DNA of 64,000 nucleotides, taken from positions 89,329,228 to 89,393,227 of the forward strand of contig NC_085138.1 of assembly GCF_035046485.1 (NCBI RefSeq). Reading direction: 5' to 3'. Of this stretch, positions 23,374 to 36,027 are shown one piece after another. The notes beneath the pieces were generated by a model. It was not told where the DNA came from, made no database searches, and was given only the letters and a program-made list of their open reading frames with translations. Source of the DNA: Aedes albopictus (Eukaryota > Arthropoda > Insecta > Diptera > Culicidae). The translations under genes and the position numbers were made by a program. Position 1 is the first letter of the stretch. Each line of letters begins with the position of its first letter.

Positions 23374-24029
23374 ACAATGGAAACCTCGCTCGTCATACAC
23401 TATAATAGCGCGGTGGATTTTTCCCTTGAAATGGTGCACGTCAGGAAAGGTTAGTGATTTCCTATATGAAACTCCTGAAGGAATCCCTTACAAACTCCAG
23501 AAGGAATTTAAACAGGAACATCTGGATCAATCGTAGAAGGAACTTTTAAACAAAGCGTAAAAGGAGCTCGTGCAGAAATGCCAGAGGTTAGAAACTATTT
23601 CATTACAAACTTCTCATCGAATTCCAAGAGATAAACAAGTGGAACGGTGCGAGACACAATGGCCGACTTTGGCACCTACTCACGATTTCGAGCGCACAAA
23701 TCTCTTCTTAAACAAAACCAGCGCAACTGATCTTCTAATTTTAAGCTTAATACAAGTGAGAAAGAACAGAATAATCAAATGCACTGTTGTTTGAAACTTG
23801 CTACTTGAGATTTGTGCTTCTGAAGTTCTGATGCACTGTTGAAGCGAGATTTCAAGACGTTTGTCCTTAAGGAAAGCGGAAAGTAGTTCTACTAGAACTA
23901 AACTTTGGTTCGTCTCTGTAACATTAGAATTCACCAAACATCATCATAAGTCACAAACTATATTGCCATCATTTCATTAGTGCACGGTTCGATAGCGATG
24001 GATTGTAACTACATACTTCTTTTTTCATA
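23374..24029. other. No gene; partly minisatellite-like
   Basis: The first ~200 bp carry GAATTC/CCAGAAGG words. The remainder (23640-23940) looks unique, with short motif-free frames on both strands. Confidence 0.4.
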
Positions 24030-24031
24030 TA

Positions 24032-25101
24032 CAGTGATAGACATTCGTTTAGCCGAGGCCAAAAAAATTTCAAAAAAGTGTCAGGAAACTCATACAAAAG
24101 ATTTTATGATAAAACTTTTTTATCGTAGTGATAGTATATCTAGTACTGTTTTATAAAAGTGTGACACATCACACTTATATATACACTGAAACAAAAACGA
24201 GGGTAAAAACCTCTCAAATGTCATTTTTTGCCTAGCCGAATTGTACAATTTTTAGAATTCCATAATAAAAAACTAACAAATTTCGAAAAATGTCCAACAA
24301 AATCATTTTGTATGGTGACCTGCATTATACATCGGCTTGTAAATCATGAATTAGATCGTTTTTGGAAGTTTTACCATATTAATTTTGCATGCATCTCATA
24401 TAAATATGTCATAATATTGTAAATGTTTCCAAATTGAGATTTGATGTTATGTAGTTATTTTTATCGGAAGTGTTTCAAAAGAATCTAATGAAAGCTTCAT
24501 GACCAAAGTAAATTGAAAATAACGAAAAACAATGTTTTCAACGGAAAACAATAACGCAAACCAACAAAAAATCACGTATTTAAGTATTGTTTTGATGAAA
24601 TATGATGGTTTCACTTGCATACATCACAGCGTTTACTATTATTATTACGTATTCTAATAGTTCCCAATATCTTCTAGACTGTGTTCTGGCTAACATAACA
24701 TACATTGGACGGCGCACATTTCGAGAAATGGCACCGAAAGTATTCAAATTTCTAGCATGAACTACTTGTTTCATAATTTAGACATTCTTTTCAAATAAAT
24801 CATGTTAAAAATGAATGTGCCTTGTGGTATATCCTCGAAATACACTCACGAAATTACAAAAAATCTATTGAGACCAATTTTTTCATATACCTCGGCTAAA
24901 CGAATGTCTAGGCAAAAAATGACATTTGAAGGGTTTTTACCATCGTTTTTGTTTCAGTGTATATGTAAGTGTGATGTATCACATTTTCATAAAACAGTAC
25001 TAGATATACTATCACTACGATAAAAAAGTTTTATCATAAAATCTTTTGTATGAGTTTCCTGACACTTTTTTTGGTCTCGGCTAAACGAATGTCTATCACT
25101 G
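24032..25101. mobile_element. TA-flanked MITE with ~200-bp inverted repeats
   Basis: A 1070-bp element with TA on both sides (24030-24031 and 25102-25103). Inverted ends begin CAGTGATAGACATTCG and extend about 200 bp (24032-24235 and 24908-25101) with few mismatches. TA duplication and CAGT ends suggest Tc1/mariner-type mobilisation. Inside the right repeat the terminal phrase CTCGGCTAAACGAATGTCTA recurs (about 24891-24910). The left side has lost about 10 bp at the matching place (CCTAGCCGAA). No transposase is encoded. Confidence 0.92.
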
Positions 25102-25103
25102 TA

Positions 25104-25549
25104 CATATCTGACTGCTGTTAAATCCAGTTGAAAAATACGTGTACCAAGCCCGAATTTAAACTCCATTTTTTTCAACGATCATACCATGTTCAAAACACC
25201 ATATTCGTAATCAGTATTTTCGAAGTGACTTACATACTTTACTCTTCGTAACCTAAAGCTGTACGGGATTGGAAAAGATGCTTACCTGAAAAGAGAAAAG
25301 ATAAATAATATCATTAGTAGTTGGCAGTACACACACAACAGAACAATTTTACCAATACAAAGAATCAGTGAGATAACTGATAACTGATAATAGCCATCTT
25401 TAGTACATATGTAAGTATTGGTAATCTTCTTTTGTTAGGTGAAAATGACGCTTGTTACGTCAGAATGCTAATCAGTTTGGATCAGGGAGTGATGATGCAT
25501 TTGCTCGCCCATGGCAGATCGTAGTTATACCAATGCGTCTGCGTATGTT
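25104..25549. other. No gene seen
   Basis: AT-rich sequence. Its last ~65 bp (GATGATGCATTTGCTCGCC then GGCAGATCGT) resemble 57748-57800, so part of it is a dispersed repeat. Confidence 0.4.
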
Positions 25550-25568
25550 GGATGGCTGCTTGTCTCCA

Positions 25569-25811
25569 GTTAGCCTAGTGGTTAAGGCTATGGGTCGCCA
25601 ATCCGTAGACGGCGGGTTCGATTTCCGTTCTGGCCGGGAAAATTTTCTCGACTCCCTGGGCATAGTGTATCATTGTCCTTGCCTCACTCATGCAACAGCA
25701 GGCAAAGAAAGCCCTTCAATTAATAACTGTGGAAGTGCTCTAAGAACACTAAGTTGAAGCGAGGCAGTCCAAGTTCCAATGCGAACATCGAGCAATAAAG
25801 AAGAAGAAGAA
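25569..25811 (+). mobile_element. tRNA-derived SINE with GAA tail, copy 1
   Basis: The head reads GTTAGCCTAGTGGTTAAGG (A box) and GGTTCGATTTCC (B box). The body contains CTCGACTCCCTGGGCATAG and CAATTAATAACTGTGGAAG, and it ends in (AAG)n. GGATGGCTGC occurs just before it (25550-25559) and right after the tail (25812-25821), a probable target duplication with a few extra 5' bases. The 56325-56600 copy is closely similar. It may be the Feilai family (name from memory). Confidence 0.88.
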
Positions 25812-26576
25812 GGATGGCTGCATGACAGAGTTCACGTTGGTACGTGGATTGCCAGATCAGTGGGCGTAATTGTGTATTATATTTCTGTGAAGTCACAGCA
25901 AAATAATGTTACAGATACCATTAAAAAGCTTACATATTATGGAAGAAAAACATAAAACAAAACAAAACGTGATCCATTAGAGACTTAAGCAGTATGAATA
26001 TTCCTGATCATTCAGCCATTAATCACGATTTCTTCAATGCTTTTAGCTTAAGGAATCTAGAGGAATTTTGCTAAATTTTGATAAATGCTCAATGTAGGAG
26101 AAGCTAACTGTATCCCATGTGGAATATCAAGTCGTTGATCCTCTTCTATAAGTGAAACATTTGAAATATCGTGTCCCATTCGCTGTCTTTCTCCAGTGCG
26201 CACACATCGCATCGAACCCAAACCATACTTCAACATCACGCAAACTTCTCCATGTGGAAGCACATGCAATGCTGCACGTCCACCCCAAGAGGCCATTAAA
26301 TTGCGAGTCTTCTCTATTACCTGTGCTCCTCCATCAACGGGCAAAGCGATGATGGCGATGGTGCCACATTCGCGCTACGCGCGGTGGACCAGAAAACGAG
26401 ATCAAAACAAAACCGTGCCTCTCACTCACTCGGTCTCTCTCTTTCCCTCTCGTAGCACATTCATACACCTTGATCATAAATAGCCGTACAATTTTGCATC
26501 GTCGTCATCGTATATCATCTGCTACCTACTAGGCAGGCGAGTCGAAGCTTGATTCCGCAGCAGGTTGATTCCGTTC

Positions 26577-26603
26577 ATCCATGCATCCATCCATCCATCC
26601 ATA
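26577..26603. repeat. Short ATCC microsatellite
   Basis: About six CATC/ATCC tetramers in a row with one interruption. Confidence 0.8.
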
Positions 26604-26767
26604 GTCCATACGTTTCGCCAGTTTACTTTTCCAGCGTAGCGTAGTGCAAATATTCCGACTGAGAGGAACTGTCAAAATTGTATTATTTAAAGATTGGTAC
26701 AACGAACGAAGTTGCAAAGCAAATTCACGAACTTTGTTATAAGGTATATCTTGTTTCTGATGAGTGG

Positions 26768-26865
26768 CTCCATAGCTTTTAGGTATAGAAGCGCCCGTCA
26801 AGCGAATCGAGAGTCGTGGGTTCGATTCCTATGGGAAAACGTGATTTTTTTTTCGCAATTTATCT
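26768..26865 (+). mobile_element. tRNA-like SINE relic
   Basis: Contains a perfect B box, GGTTCGATTCC, preceded by an eroded tRNA-like stretch and followed by a T-run and GCAATTTATCTC. The A box is unclear. Confidence 0.45.
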
Positions 26866-27780
26866 CAATTTGTTCATCAAACACGTGTGTCTGTTGTGTA
26901 TATGAATGTCGTCAAACCATTTAACATTTTAACATATAAGTGTACGTTTGTTTAAGCCTTTCCCGATTTATATCTGCATGAGTAAGTAAGAAAACTTTCA
27001 GGTCGGTTACAGCGAAAGTTTATGTAGATGTGGTCAGCGTTGTTACAGACTATTACTTTTCAACTGCCCGAACAATTTCAAATATTTTACCATGCTATTC
27101 AAAGTTATTTTTTTGTCTAAAAGTGTTGTGTTTGAGCCCACATTTTAGCATCCCCTCTCGGTCGGGCATCAATCCCCAACTTGACCCACTAAACCATATA
27201 TCGTGCAGCGCATAGGCAAGCGCAAGGCAATCAGCCATCAGGCAACCGCAGCTTACCGCCACGCGCACAGCTTTTACTCCCTGTCTCTATGTAGAGATGT
27301 TTTCGCACATTTTGCCTCAATTCCAATCATTAATTCGTCCGACTGACGGACCGACCGTCCCGTGTTGCGCACAAAATTCCACTGGATAACCACCACCGGC
27401 CGGCCAGGTTTGGCCAATCCAGATTTGACCTTTTTCCTTCTCATATACTTCTCTGTAGAGCAGAGAGCGGTGTGCGGGCTATTACCCGGGTGGTTGAAAT
27501 CCGATGATGGGTTGATGTGTTTCGTTTCGTTTCTTTTTTTTTTGTTTTTACGGAGAAAAAAATCGGAAGAAAGTGTGACGCGTTCGGTTTGAACAAAGTA
27601 AAACAAAAACCGAAAGAAAAGATGATGACGATGGCCGGCTTCGGGTCAGAGGTAGTTTAATTGCGACCCACTTCCGGCATGACGACGGCCCGCAGAGAAA
27701 TGCGATGAGATGATTCATAGTATAGTTCAATTGCGGAAAAGTTGTGAATGTCCAAAATGGTAGCTTTCAATTAAATGTTT

Positions 27781-28845
27781 TTTTTTCAGATTCCTAAAGA
27801 GATTCCATCTGGGATTCCTTCAAGAGCTTTTGCCAGGATTCCTCCAGGAAGAACTCCCGGGATTCTTCAGAGATTCTATTCTGAATTCTTAACGAATACC
27901 TGCTGAGATAACTTTTGAAGCTCCTGGATTGCTTCAAAATTTCTTCCGTGAAATTCCTTCTAGGACTACTCGAAGAAGTTTTCCTGAGATTCCTCCAGGA
28001 ATTTCTTCCGTGGCTTCTCCACAACTTTATTCGAGTGCTTTCTTCACAACTCCATGATTTCCATCTGTTATTGCTTCCATGATTCCTTCTGGGACTTCAA
28101 GGGATTCCTTCCGGAATTTCTCAAGAAGTTCCGGGAATCGTCCAGAAATTCCATACTAGATTATCTTAATAGTATCTTTTGGAATGCCTTCAGAAGTTTT
28201 TTTTTGTTTTGACTTCCGGAAGGTATCCGAGGAAGATATTTGTGAGAAGTCCAGCAATTTCACCCGGGATTCCTCCAGGAGTTGTATTCTTCGCAAAACT
28301 TCTCCGGGATTGTTCCAGGAAGTCCTGAAGAGATTTTTTCGGGAACTACTTCTGGGATTGCTTCAAGAACCTCCTACAGAATTCCTTCGTGAACTTCTTC
28401 TGGGCTTCTGTCAGGAATTATACCTTCAAGAACACCTCCGTGGAATCCTTTGGGGAATTTCTTCCGGGACTCCGGGAAACACTTTCCGGGATTCCTCTTG
28501 GAATTTCTTCCAGAATTCAGAATTCCTTTGGGAACTCTTTTCAGGATTCCTCTTGGAACTTCTTCCGTTATTATTTCAGAAACTGCTTCCACAATTTCTT
28601 CAGGAACTCCTTCCAGCATTCATCAACTCTTCTCTGGTTTCTCCAAAAGTTCCGTTTAAATCCCTTCAAGTCTCAGAAGGAATCATAAATGGAGTTCCTT
28701 GAGGAATCTCTGATGGAACCTTTAAGGAATATCAGAAGAAACTTCTGGAAGGACTTCAGAGCAAACTTCTAAATGAACCACAAAAATAATATCTCCCTGA
28801 GCAACCACGGAAGGAATTCCAGGAAAAATTGCTGGAATAATCCTA
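27781..28845. repeat. 12-bp minisatellite array
   Basis: TTCCTTCRGGAA / TTCCTCCAGGAA variants, here with more TTCCGGGA units. The array keeps a frame of 172 codons open on the plus strand (28184-28702) with only F/L/S/E-rich low-complexity content, so it is not annotated as a gene. Confidence 0.8.
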
Positions 28846-29326
28846 GGAGTCTATCTATCTTTCTATCAAATATAGGTTGTTCTATTAAGTTGATTAATTT
28901 CATTGCATTATAATGTACCAACTGCTGATTTTTTCATCAGAAATGTCTCCTTCTTTTGAATACACGCTTCTCTTTCGTATTGTGTTTTCCTCCTTTTTCA
29001 GGGTATTCTGTTGAAGCTGCTGGATTTCCATAGGATATTTTTCCAAGTTCGCTCTAGTTGACTGACATTGTTTTACATAAGTAGAAGCAAAAATTAAAAA
29101 AGATTTGTTGGTTTATGTTCAAATGAATGAGACAAATTTTTGTAACAATGCGTACTGATATAAAGACAAATAATATGATGGATTTTGGGATTATATAAAA
29201 GAACAACCTACAGTTGGAGTTTGTTACATCCGGTACCACCAACTTGACGCCCACCGCGATTTCTTGGCTGGCTTACATCCGATTGAGCTAATTTTTTGAG
29301 TGTAGTTGTAGCATCTAGTAAGCTAT
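28846..29326. other. No gene seen; flank of the giant foldback
   Basis: AT-rich with short CTAT repeats near 28855-28870. No further structure identified. Confidence 0.4.
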
Positions 29327-29329
29327 ATA

Positions 29330-32300
29330 CAGGGTGTTGGGTTCCTTACCCAGAATATTTCAGGGGGTGATTAAGGATGATATTTGATGAAAAAAATTGT
29401 TCTACGCATATGGTCAAATCTCAACCATTACGGAGTTATTGAACTTTTCATGATTTTGACAATGCTTCCAATAAAACGGCTATAACATGAAAACGGTTAA
29501 ACTTATTCAAGATCTCTCAGCACCGTTTGAAAGATTATGAAATTTGCTATTGAACGTCATCTTCGAACATGCAAGTTTTTGTTACTTACTCACTTTTTAA
29601 GAGCAAATAAGTGAAAAGTAAGTGGATTTTTATCAGTTTTTGTCGATTTACTCGGAAAAATGCGTAATTAACTTATTTTTTTCCTTAGACAAAGTTGAGC
29701 GCCTTGAAATGCCCTACAATTCGTTCTTTGGCACCAAACTCCTAACTCTTGCCATTTTCCCGCAATTTTGATTTGAATGCACTGTTTTGCATCATAAATT
29801 TGCTTCAGCAAGTGCATCAGTTATTAGCTCTCTTGACCCCACTGTGACTGCGAAACTAGCGTCATGTTTACTTCGCACACATGGCTACTTGATTCCCCGC
29901 GCCGAACAACAACAGAATGGCGCGGTGGCGCAGGAGTGAAAAGAACGACGCCGCTTTTGTAGTCCCAGTTGAATGCTTTTTGTAGTCCCAATGATTCTGG
30001 GAAGCTCATGATAATTCCGGGAAGAGGGTTGGATTTTGGTAGACAGTAACTGAGACTATCAGCCTGAGAGGCTTGTTTAGGGTATCTTATTACTCCGGCA
30101 TCGTCTTGGGGGATGGGAAACACCAGAATAAAACTATTGTTGCCGATATCTGGAGGTTCACGATGATTTTAATAGTGAGATGGTGATCCCAGAAGTAACC
30201 TTGTTGGCTATAAAGTAACTTTACTCTAGCTTTGAGCGTATAGTACTGCACAGTCTTTGTCGGTCTTGGGCGCTGTTCCTCTTGTTTCCCCGAACGTTTA
30301 ATTATTCTCAGGTCTGTTTCAACCACGTGTAGCCAGTGCGTTCGCAGACGTCCATGTGGTCAGCGACCTTTACCTGGTTCCATGCTGAATATTGTTTTAA
30401 TTATTATTCTTTTTTTTTTACATTCGCACTACGTGCCCAGCCTAGTGTAGTCTGCCGTAATTTATTCGTTCCAAACTAGTCCTTTTTGGCGAATTAGGTT
30501 GAGATTAATCGAAGTTTGCTGTCTTCTGCTCTTACTCATTCGCCAACAAATAGGTAAGAACAGGATTTAGCAACCTCGGTCATGTTAAATCTATCTCAAT
30601 CAACATGACTAATATTCGCAACACTTTGTGCTCTGTCTCTACTCGGGACCTTGTAGTTTTGGTCAAGTTTCGAAAGCAACAACGACATACTCAATTAGGA
30701 TTTCTGACTGATATTAAGATTTTGAATGTAATTCCCCCAGAGATTTCCATAAGAATTTTTCCATCGATTCCTCCAAAATTATTTCGGAGATTCTTCTAGA
30801 CTTCCTGCAGAGATTCCTCCAGGAACTCCTTCAGAGATTCCTCTAGGGATTCCTTTAAGAATTTTTCAAAGGTCTCCAAAGGACCAGCAATTTCTACAGG
30901 CATTACTGCAGGAATTATTGCAGAATTTCCTCCAGGAATACGTTTAGGGATTCTTCCACAATTCCTCTAAAAGCTCCTCCAGGAATACCTCTACGAATTC
31001 ATCCAAGGATTCCTCCAGTAAACTCTTTAGGGATTTCAACATGAGTTCCTTCAGAAGTTCCGGCAGTATTTCCTGCAGGGATTGCTCTAGGGATTCCTTC
31101 AGAATATCCCTTACAGTTTCTCCAGGAATGCCTTTAGGGAATCCTCCTGAAATTCATCCAGGGACTTCTCCAGGAATTTTCGATTTCTCCAGGAGTACCT
31201 GCATGAATTCTTCAAGAAATTTTCTTCCCAATAATTCTTCAGAAATTTCTCTAAGGGCTCCTGCAAGGATTGCCCCAGAAATTCATCAGTGATTTTTCAG
31301 CAATTCCTACATTTAATTTCTCCAGTGATGCCTCCAGAGATTTTGTTATAATTCCTGCAGGTATTTTTCAAGAAATTCCTTTAAAGATTTCTCCAGAAAT
31401 TCTTCCAGGGATTACTTGAGGAGATCCCTCAGGAATTCCTCTGGCAATTTTTATAGGAATTTCTTTAAGAATCCCTTCAGTATTTTTACCAAGAATTGCT
31501 CTTGGAATTCCTTCAGAGTTTCCTCCAGAAATTTCTCCAGGGATTTCTACTAAAAGTCGTCCTACAGGGATTCTATCAGGAATTCCTTCAAATATTCCTC
31601 CAGAGATTCTTTTACTAGTTTTTCCATGGATCCCCCAAGGAAATCCTCCAGGAATTCCTCCAGGGATTCACTGAGGAATTCCTCCAGTTCCTTTTCTCAT
31701 AGTTATCTCTGAAGGAATTCTTGGAGAAATTCCAAGAGATGTTCTTTGGGGTATCCCTGGAGGAAACTCTGGAGGAATTCCTTGAGGAATCTCTGAAGGA
31801 ATTTCTGGAAGAATCTCTTCTGGAGGAATAACCAAAGTAATCTAATAATCTCTGGAGCATTAACTAGAAGAACCACTGGAAAAACTCCTGAAGAAACTCC
31901 AGAAAAAATTACTAAAGGTTTCCCTAGTGAAATCTTAGAAGTAATCCCTGGATGAATCTCTGGAGAAATCCTTGGAGGAATCCCTGAAGGAATTTCTGGT
32001 GAAATTCCTGGAAGAGCCTCTGAAAAAATTTATAGCACAATTGCTAGATGTTTTTTTTTTTTTTTGAGAAATCCTTGGAACATTGCGTCGAAGAACGTTT
32101 GGAAAAATCCCAGGAGGAATTCCAGGAACAATTCTTGCAGCAATTCTTGGACACAACTCTGGAGGAGTATCTGGAGGAATTTCAAGAATAATCCCTAATA
32201 GAATCTTTGAAAGAATTCTGGAGAAATCCCTGAAGGAATCCTAGAAGTAATTCCTGGAAGTATTCTTGGAGGAATCCCTGGAGGGATTTCTGAAGGATTT

Positions 32301-34121
32301 TTTGTTTAAATTCCTGAATGAATTTGTGAGGACAACTTTGGAGGAAACCTTGGAAGAACTCCTAGAGGAATTCACGGAGAAATTTCTGGTGTAATCACAG
32401 GAGGAATGTCTGAAAAAATCTCTGAAGGAATTCATAGACGAATCCTTGAAGGAATTCCTAGAGGAATCCTGAAGTAATACCAGGAGCATTCTCTAAAAGA
32501 ATACTTGGAGGAATTCCTAGAGGAATCCGTGGAGGAATCTCTGCAGGATTCCCTGGAGGAATTCGTAGAGGAAATCTTGGAGGAATCCCTGAAGGAATCT
32601 CTGGAGGAATCCCAGGTGGAGTTCTGGAAGTATACCTGGAGAAGTTCCTGGAGAAATTAATCGAAGAATTCGTGGAGGAATCTCTGGAGAACCCCTGAAA
32701 GTATTAACCAAGAAGTCCCGGAAGGAAACCTGGAAGAATCCATGGAGAACCTTCTGGAGGTTTCCCTGAAGAAATCCTTGAAGAAATTCTGAAGAAATCC
32801 CTGGAGGAATCCTAGAAGCAATCGCTGGAGGAATCCCTGGAGGATTCCTGAAGAATTTCTTGGAGATATCCCTAAAGAAATTTGTTTTGAAGGAAACCTT
32901 GGAAGAATCCCTGGAGGAATCCTTGGAGGAATTTCTGGTGTAATCACCTGGAACATTCTCCTGAAGTAATTAATATCTGGAGCATTCTCTGAAAGAATAC
33001 TTGGAGATTCCTAGAGCAATCCCTGGAGGAATATCTGATGTGATATCTGGAGGAATCCCAGGTGGAATTTCTTGAGAAATACCTGGAGGAATTATTCGAG
33101 GAAATCGTGGAGGAATTTCTGGGGAAATTACTGGAGGATCCCCTGAAGGTATTAACAAGAAAACCTGGAAGAATCACTGTGTAATCAGTGGAGAAATGCC
33201 TGGGGAAATCCCTGAAGGGATATCTGGAGAACTCCCTGACGGAATTCCTAGAAAAATCCATGGTGGAATATGTGGAGGTGGTATTCCTGGAGGAATTCGT
33301 GGAGGAAAACTAGGGAGAATTCGTGGAGGAAACTTTGGAATTCCAGAAGGAATCCCAGAAGGAATCCCAGAAGGAATCTCAGGAGGCATCCCTGGTGGAA
33401 TTTCTCGAGGAACCCCTGGAGGATTTCCAGGAGGAATTAGTCAAAGAATTCGTGGGGGAATCTCTGGACGAACTACTGGAGAAACCTTTGTAGAAATGAT
33501 TTATGGAATCCAGGAAGGAAATCTGGAGGAATCTCTGGGGGACTTTCTGAAGGAATCCCTGAAGAAATTCTTGGAGATATTACTGGAGTAATTTGTGAAG
33601 GAAACGTTGGAGGAAACCTTGCATGAATTCCTGGAGGAATTGCCAGGGGAATTTGTGGTGTAATCACTTGAGGAATGTCTAAAGAAATCTCTGAAGGAAA
33701 CCTGGAATACTTTCCATACCTTGATGGAAATCTTGAATGAATCCCAGGAGATATTCCTGATGGTATCCCAGCAGGATTCCATGAAGGAATTCTTGAAGGA
33801 AGTCCTGGAAGAATTCAAAGCGGAATTCAGAGAATCTTACAGAAATTCCTCCAAGGACTACTGTAAGGATTACCCTAGAAGTTCCACAAAGACTTCAGGA
33901 ATTCCTACATCAATTTCTCCAGTGATGCCTCAAGGTATTTCGCCAGGTATTTCTCCTGGAATATCTGAAAGAAATTATCTAAAGATTCCTCCATGAAATC
34001 CTCAAAGGATAACTACAGGGTTTTTTTTTTGAATACTCCAAACTTTCCTTCAGAAATTCCCATAAAATTCCTCCAGAAACTCCAACAGAAATTCTTCAAG
34101 GGTTTCTTCCAGAATACCTCC
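29330..34121. repeat. Left arm of the giant foldback
   Basis: About 29330-30740 is non-repetitive apart from its mirror copy. From ~30745 it is a 12-bp minisatellite that reads TTCCTCCAGGRA to ~31690, flips to GGAGGAATYCCT until ~33840, then flips back. It has a 71-bp block at 31103-31173 missing from the right arm, and one extra CCAGAAGGAATC unit near 33360. Confidence 0.9.
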
Positions 34122-34146
34122 AGGAATTCAGCCAGAAATTACATTT

Positions 34147-34238
34147 TTCGAATGAGTGTAATCAGTTTCGTGCCTTTTAATTCCGCCCTATTTTGTTTAT
34201 CCTTTGACAGATATCGAAACTGATTACACTCATTCGAA
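34147..34238. repeat. 24-bp-arm inverted repeat
   Basis: TTCGAATGAGTGTAATCAGT... at 34147-34170 is exactly mirrored at 34215-34238, with a 44-nt loop containing AATTCCGCCCTATTTTG. It interrupts the minisatellite about 25 bp beyond the inner end of the left arm. Confidence 0.85.
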
Positions 34239-34601
34239 GAGGGTATTCTGCGTAGAGGGTTCCAAAACTCGGTACAAAGATCAGAAATTTCTGCTAGAAA
34301 TCCTCCAGATAATATCCCTCTGACGATTTCTCTAGGAATTTCTCCAGGAATTTCTCCGTGAATTGCTACAAGAAATTTCTCCAGTGATTCCTCCAGAAAT
34401 CACTGGTATTTCGTATAAATTCAGTCAGGGTTTTTTTTTCAAGGAATTCTCCACGAATTCCTCCTGAATTTCCTCCAAGGATTCGTTCAAATATCTCTCC
34501 AGGGATTTCTCCGAGGATTCCTCCAGAAAAGTGGTTTCGCTATAAGTTTCTGCAGGGATTCCCCCAGGTTTTTTAAAGGACTCTTCCGGGGATTCTACCA
34601 C

Positions 34602-34987
34602 GCAGGCTTGTCCGCACTGAGCGTATGAAAATTTTGCTCTTTGGTTTTACACTATCAAGCACATTATAAATTAGAAATCTTTTCATCTTATCAGATAGAA
34701 GGATGTTGAAATATCTAAAATGTCATTTTTAACTATCAAAAAACCGCACCATAGAGCCGCACAGGCCGTTCAAAGTGAAATTCACTGGAGTGTTTTCACC
34801 CGGGTGAAAATCTCTTTGTGCGCTCCGTGTGGCTCTGCGGTGCTGTTTTTTGACAGTTCGAAATGACATTTTAGATATTTCAATATCCTTCTATTTGATA
34901 AAATGAAAAGATTTTTAATTTATAATGTGCTTGATGGTGAAAATCCAAAGAGCAGAATTTTCATGCGCTCAGTGCGGACAAGCCTGC
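34602..34987. mobile_element. Near-palindromic 386-bp MITE
   Basis: Flanked by TACCAC on both sides (34596-34601 and 34988-34993). Inverted ends GCAGGCTTGTCCGCACTGAG match throughout arms of roughly 160 bp with modest divergence, so the whole element can fold back on itself. It inserted into the minisatellite. The superfamily is uncertain from a 6-bp duplication. Confidence 0.85.
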
Positions 34988-35862
34988 TACCACGGATTCC
35001 TCCAGGGATTCTTCAAGGGATGCTTCCAGAAATTCCTCTAAAAATTTCCCAAAGGAATCACACCAGAAATTCCACATAAAATGCTTTCAGGAAGATTCCT
35101 CCAGAGATTCCGCCGAGGATTACTTCATGAATTCCTCCTGGGATTCTCTATAGGATTCCTCCAGCAATTCTTCAAGCGATTCCTTCATGAATACTTTCGG
35201 GGATTCCTCCAGGAATTCCTCAAATAATTCTTTCAGGGGTTCATCCCGTTATTCCTCGAGAGATTTCTTCTGAAAGTCATCAGTCACCAAGAATTCTTCC
35301 AGGGATTTCTCCAAGGATTACCTTCAGAGAATCCTCCAGGAATTACTACAAAAATCATTCAGCGATTCCTCCAGGAATTCCCTCAGTGTTTTAACCATAC
35401 ATTCTTTCAGGCACTCTTCAAAGGTTCATTCCACAAAGTCCTTCAGGAATTTCTCAAAGAATCCTCTCAGGGATCCCTCCAGAAATTCCTCCACAGATTC
35501 CTGCAGTTTTCCTCCAGGGATTACTTGAATAATTTATACAGAGCTTCCTCCAGAAATTTCTCCACAGTTTCCTTCACGAATGCCTCGATTAACTCCTTCA
35601 GGGACTTGGGTTCCTCCAGAAATATCTTCAGGGATTCCTTCAAGGTTTCCTCCACGAACTCCTCCAAGGATCCCTTCACGATTTTATTTAGGATTTCCTC
35701 CAGGGATTCCTGCAGATATGGGATAAGAATAATCACCGGGGACCATTCTTATTATCTGTTTCGATTGGCTTTTATCGGTGAATTTACCGATTCCTGCAGA
35801 GATTATTCCAGGGATTGCTCTAGAAATTTATTCAGGTAAACCTCCACGATTCCTCCAGGAAT

Positions 35863-36027
35863 TCTTCTTCTTCTTTATAGCTCCACGTCTCCACTGCGAC
35901 TTGGCCTGCCTCGCAACAACTTATTGTTGTTTGAGCACTTCCAGTTATTAATTGAAGGGCTTTCTTTGCCTGTCATTGCATGAATTTGTATATTGTGAGG
36001 CAAGTACAATGATACACTATGCCCAGG
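35863..36027 (-). mobile_element. 5'-truncated GAA-tailed SINE
   Basis: The minus strand begins at CCTGGGCATAG and runs through ACTGGAAGTGCTC and GAGGCAGGCCAAG to a GAAGAAGAAGAA tail. It is the same family as 25569-25811 and 56325-56600, lacking the tRNA-like head. Confidence 0.85.

Larger units (their letters stand above)
25822..27780. other. Mostly unique, GC-richer sequence without a recognised gene
   Basis: Contains low-complexity pockets (TCTC-rich near 26430, ATCC repeats at 26577-26603) and non-repetitive stretches at 26050-26480 and 27000-27730. Frames of up to 110 codons occur on both strands, but none shows a domain, a convincing splice pattern or strand-specific composition. It could be ancestral intron, UTR or promoter sequence. 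Confidence 0.35.

Noticed and set aside
28184..28702. 172-codon plus-strand frame
   Set aside because: Array-derived F/L/S/E low complexity; overlapping frames on both strands are open as well.
33196..33591. 131-codon plus-strand frame rich in GGIPGGI repeats, collagen-like
   Set aside because: Direct translation of the 12-bp minisatellite; mirrored on the other arm and open in other frames too.
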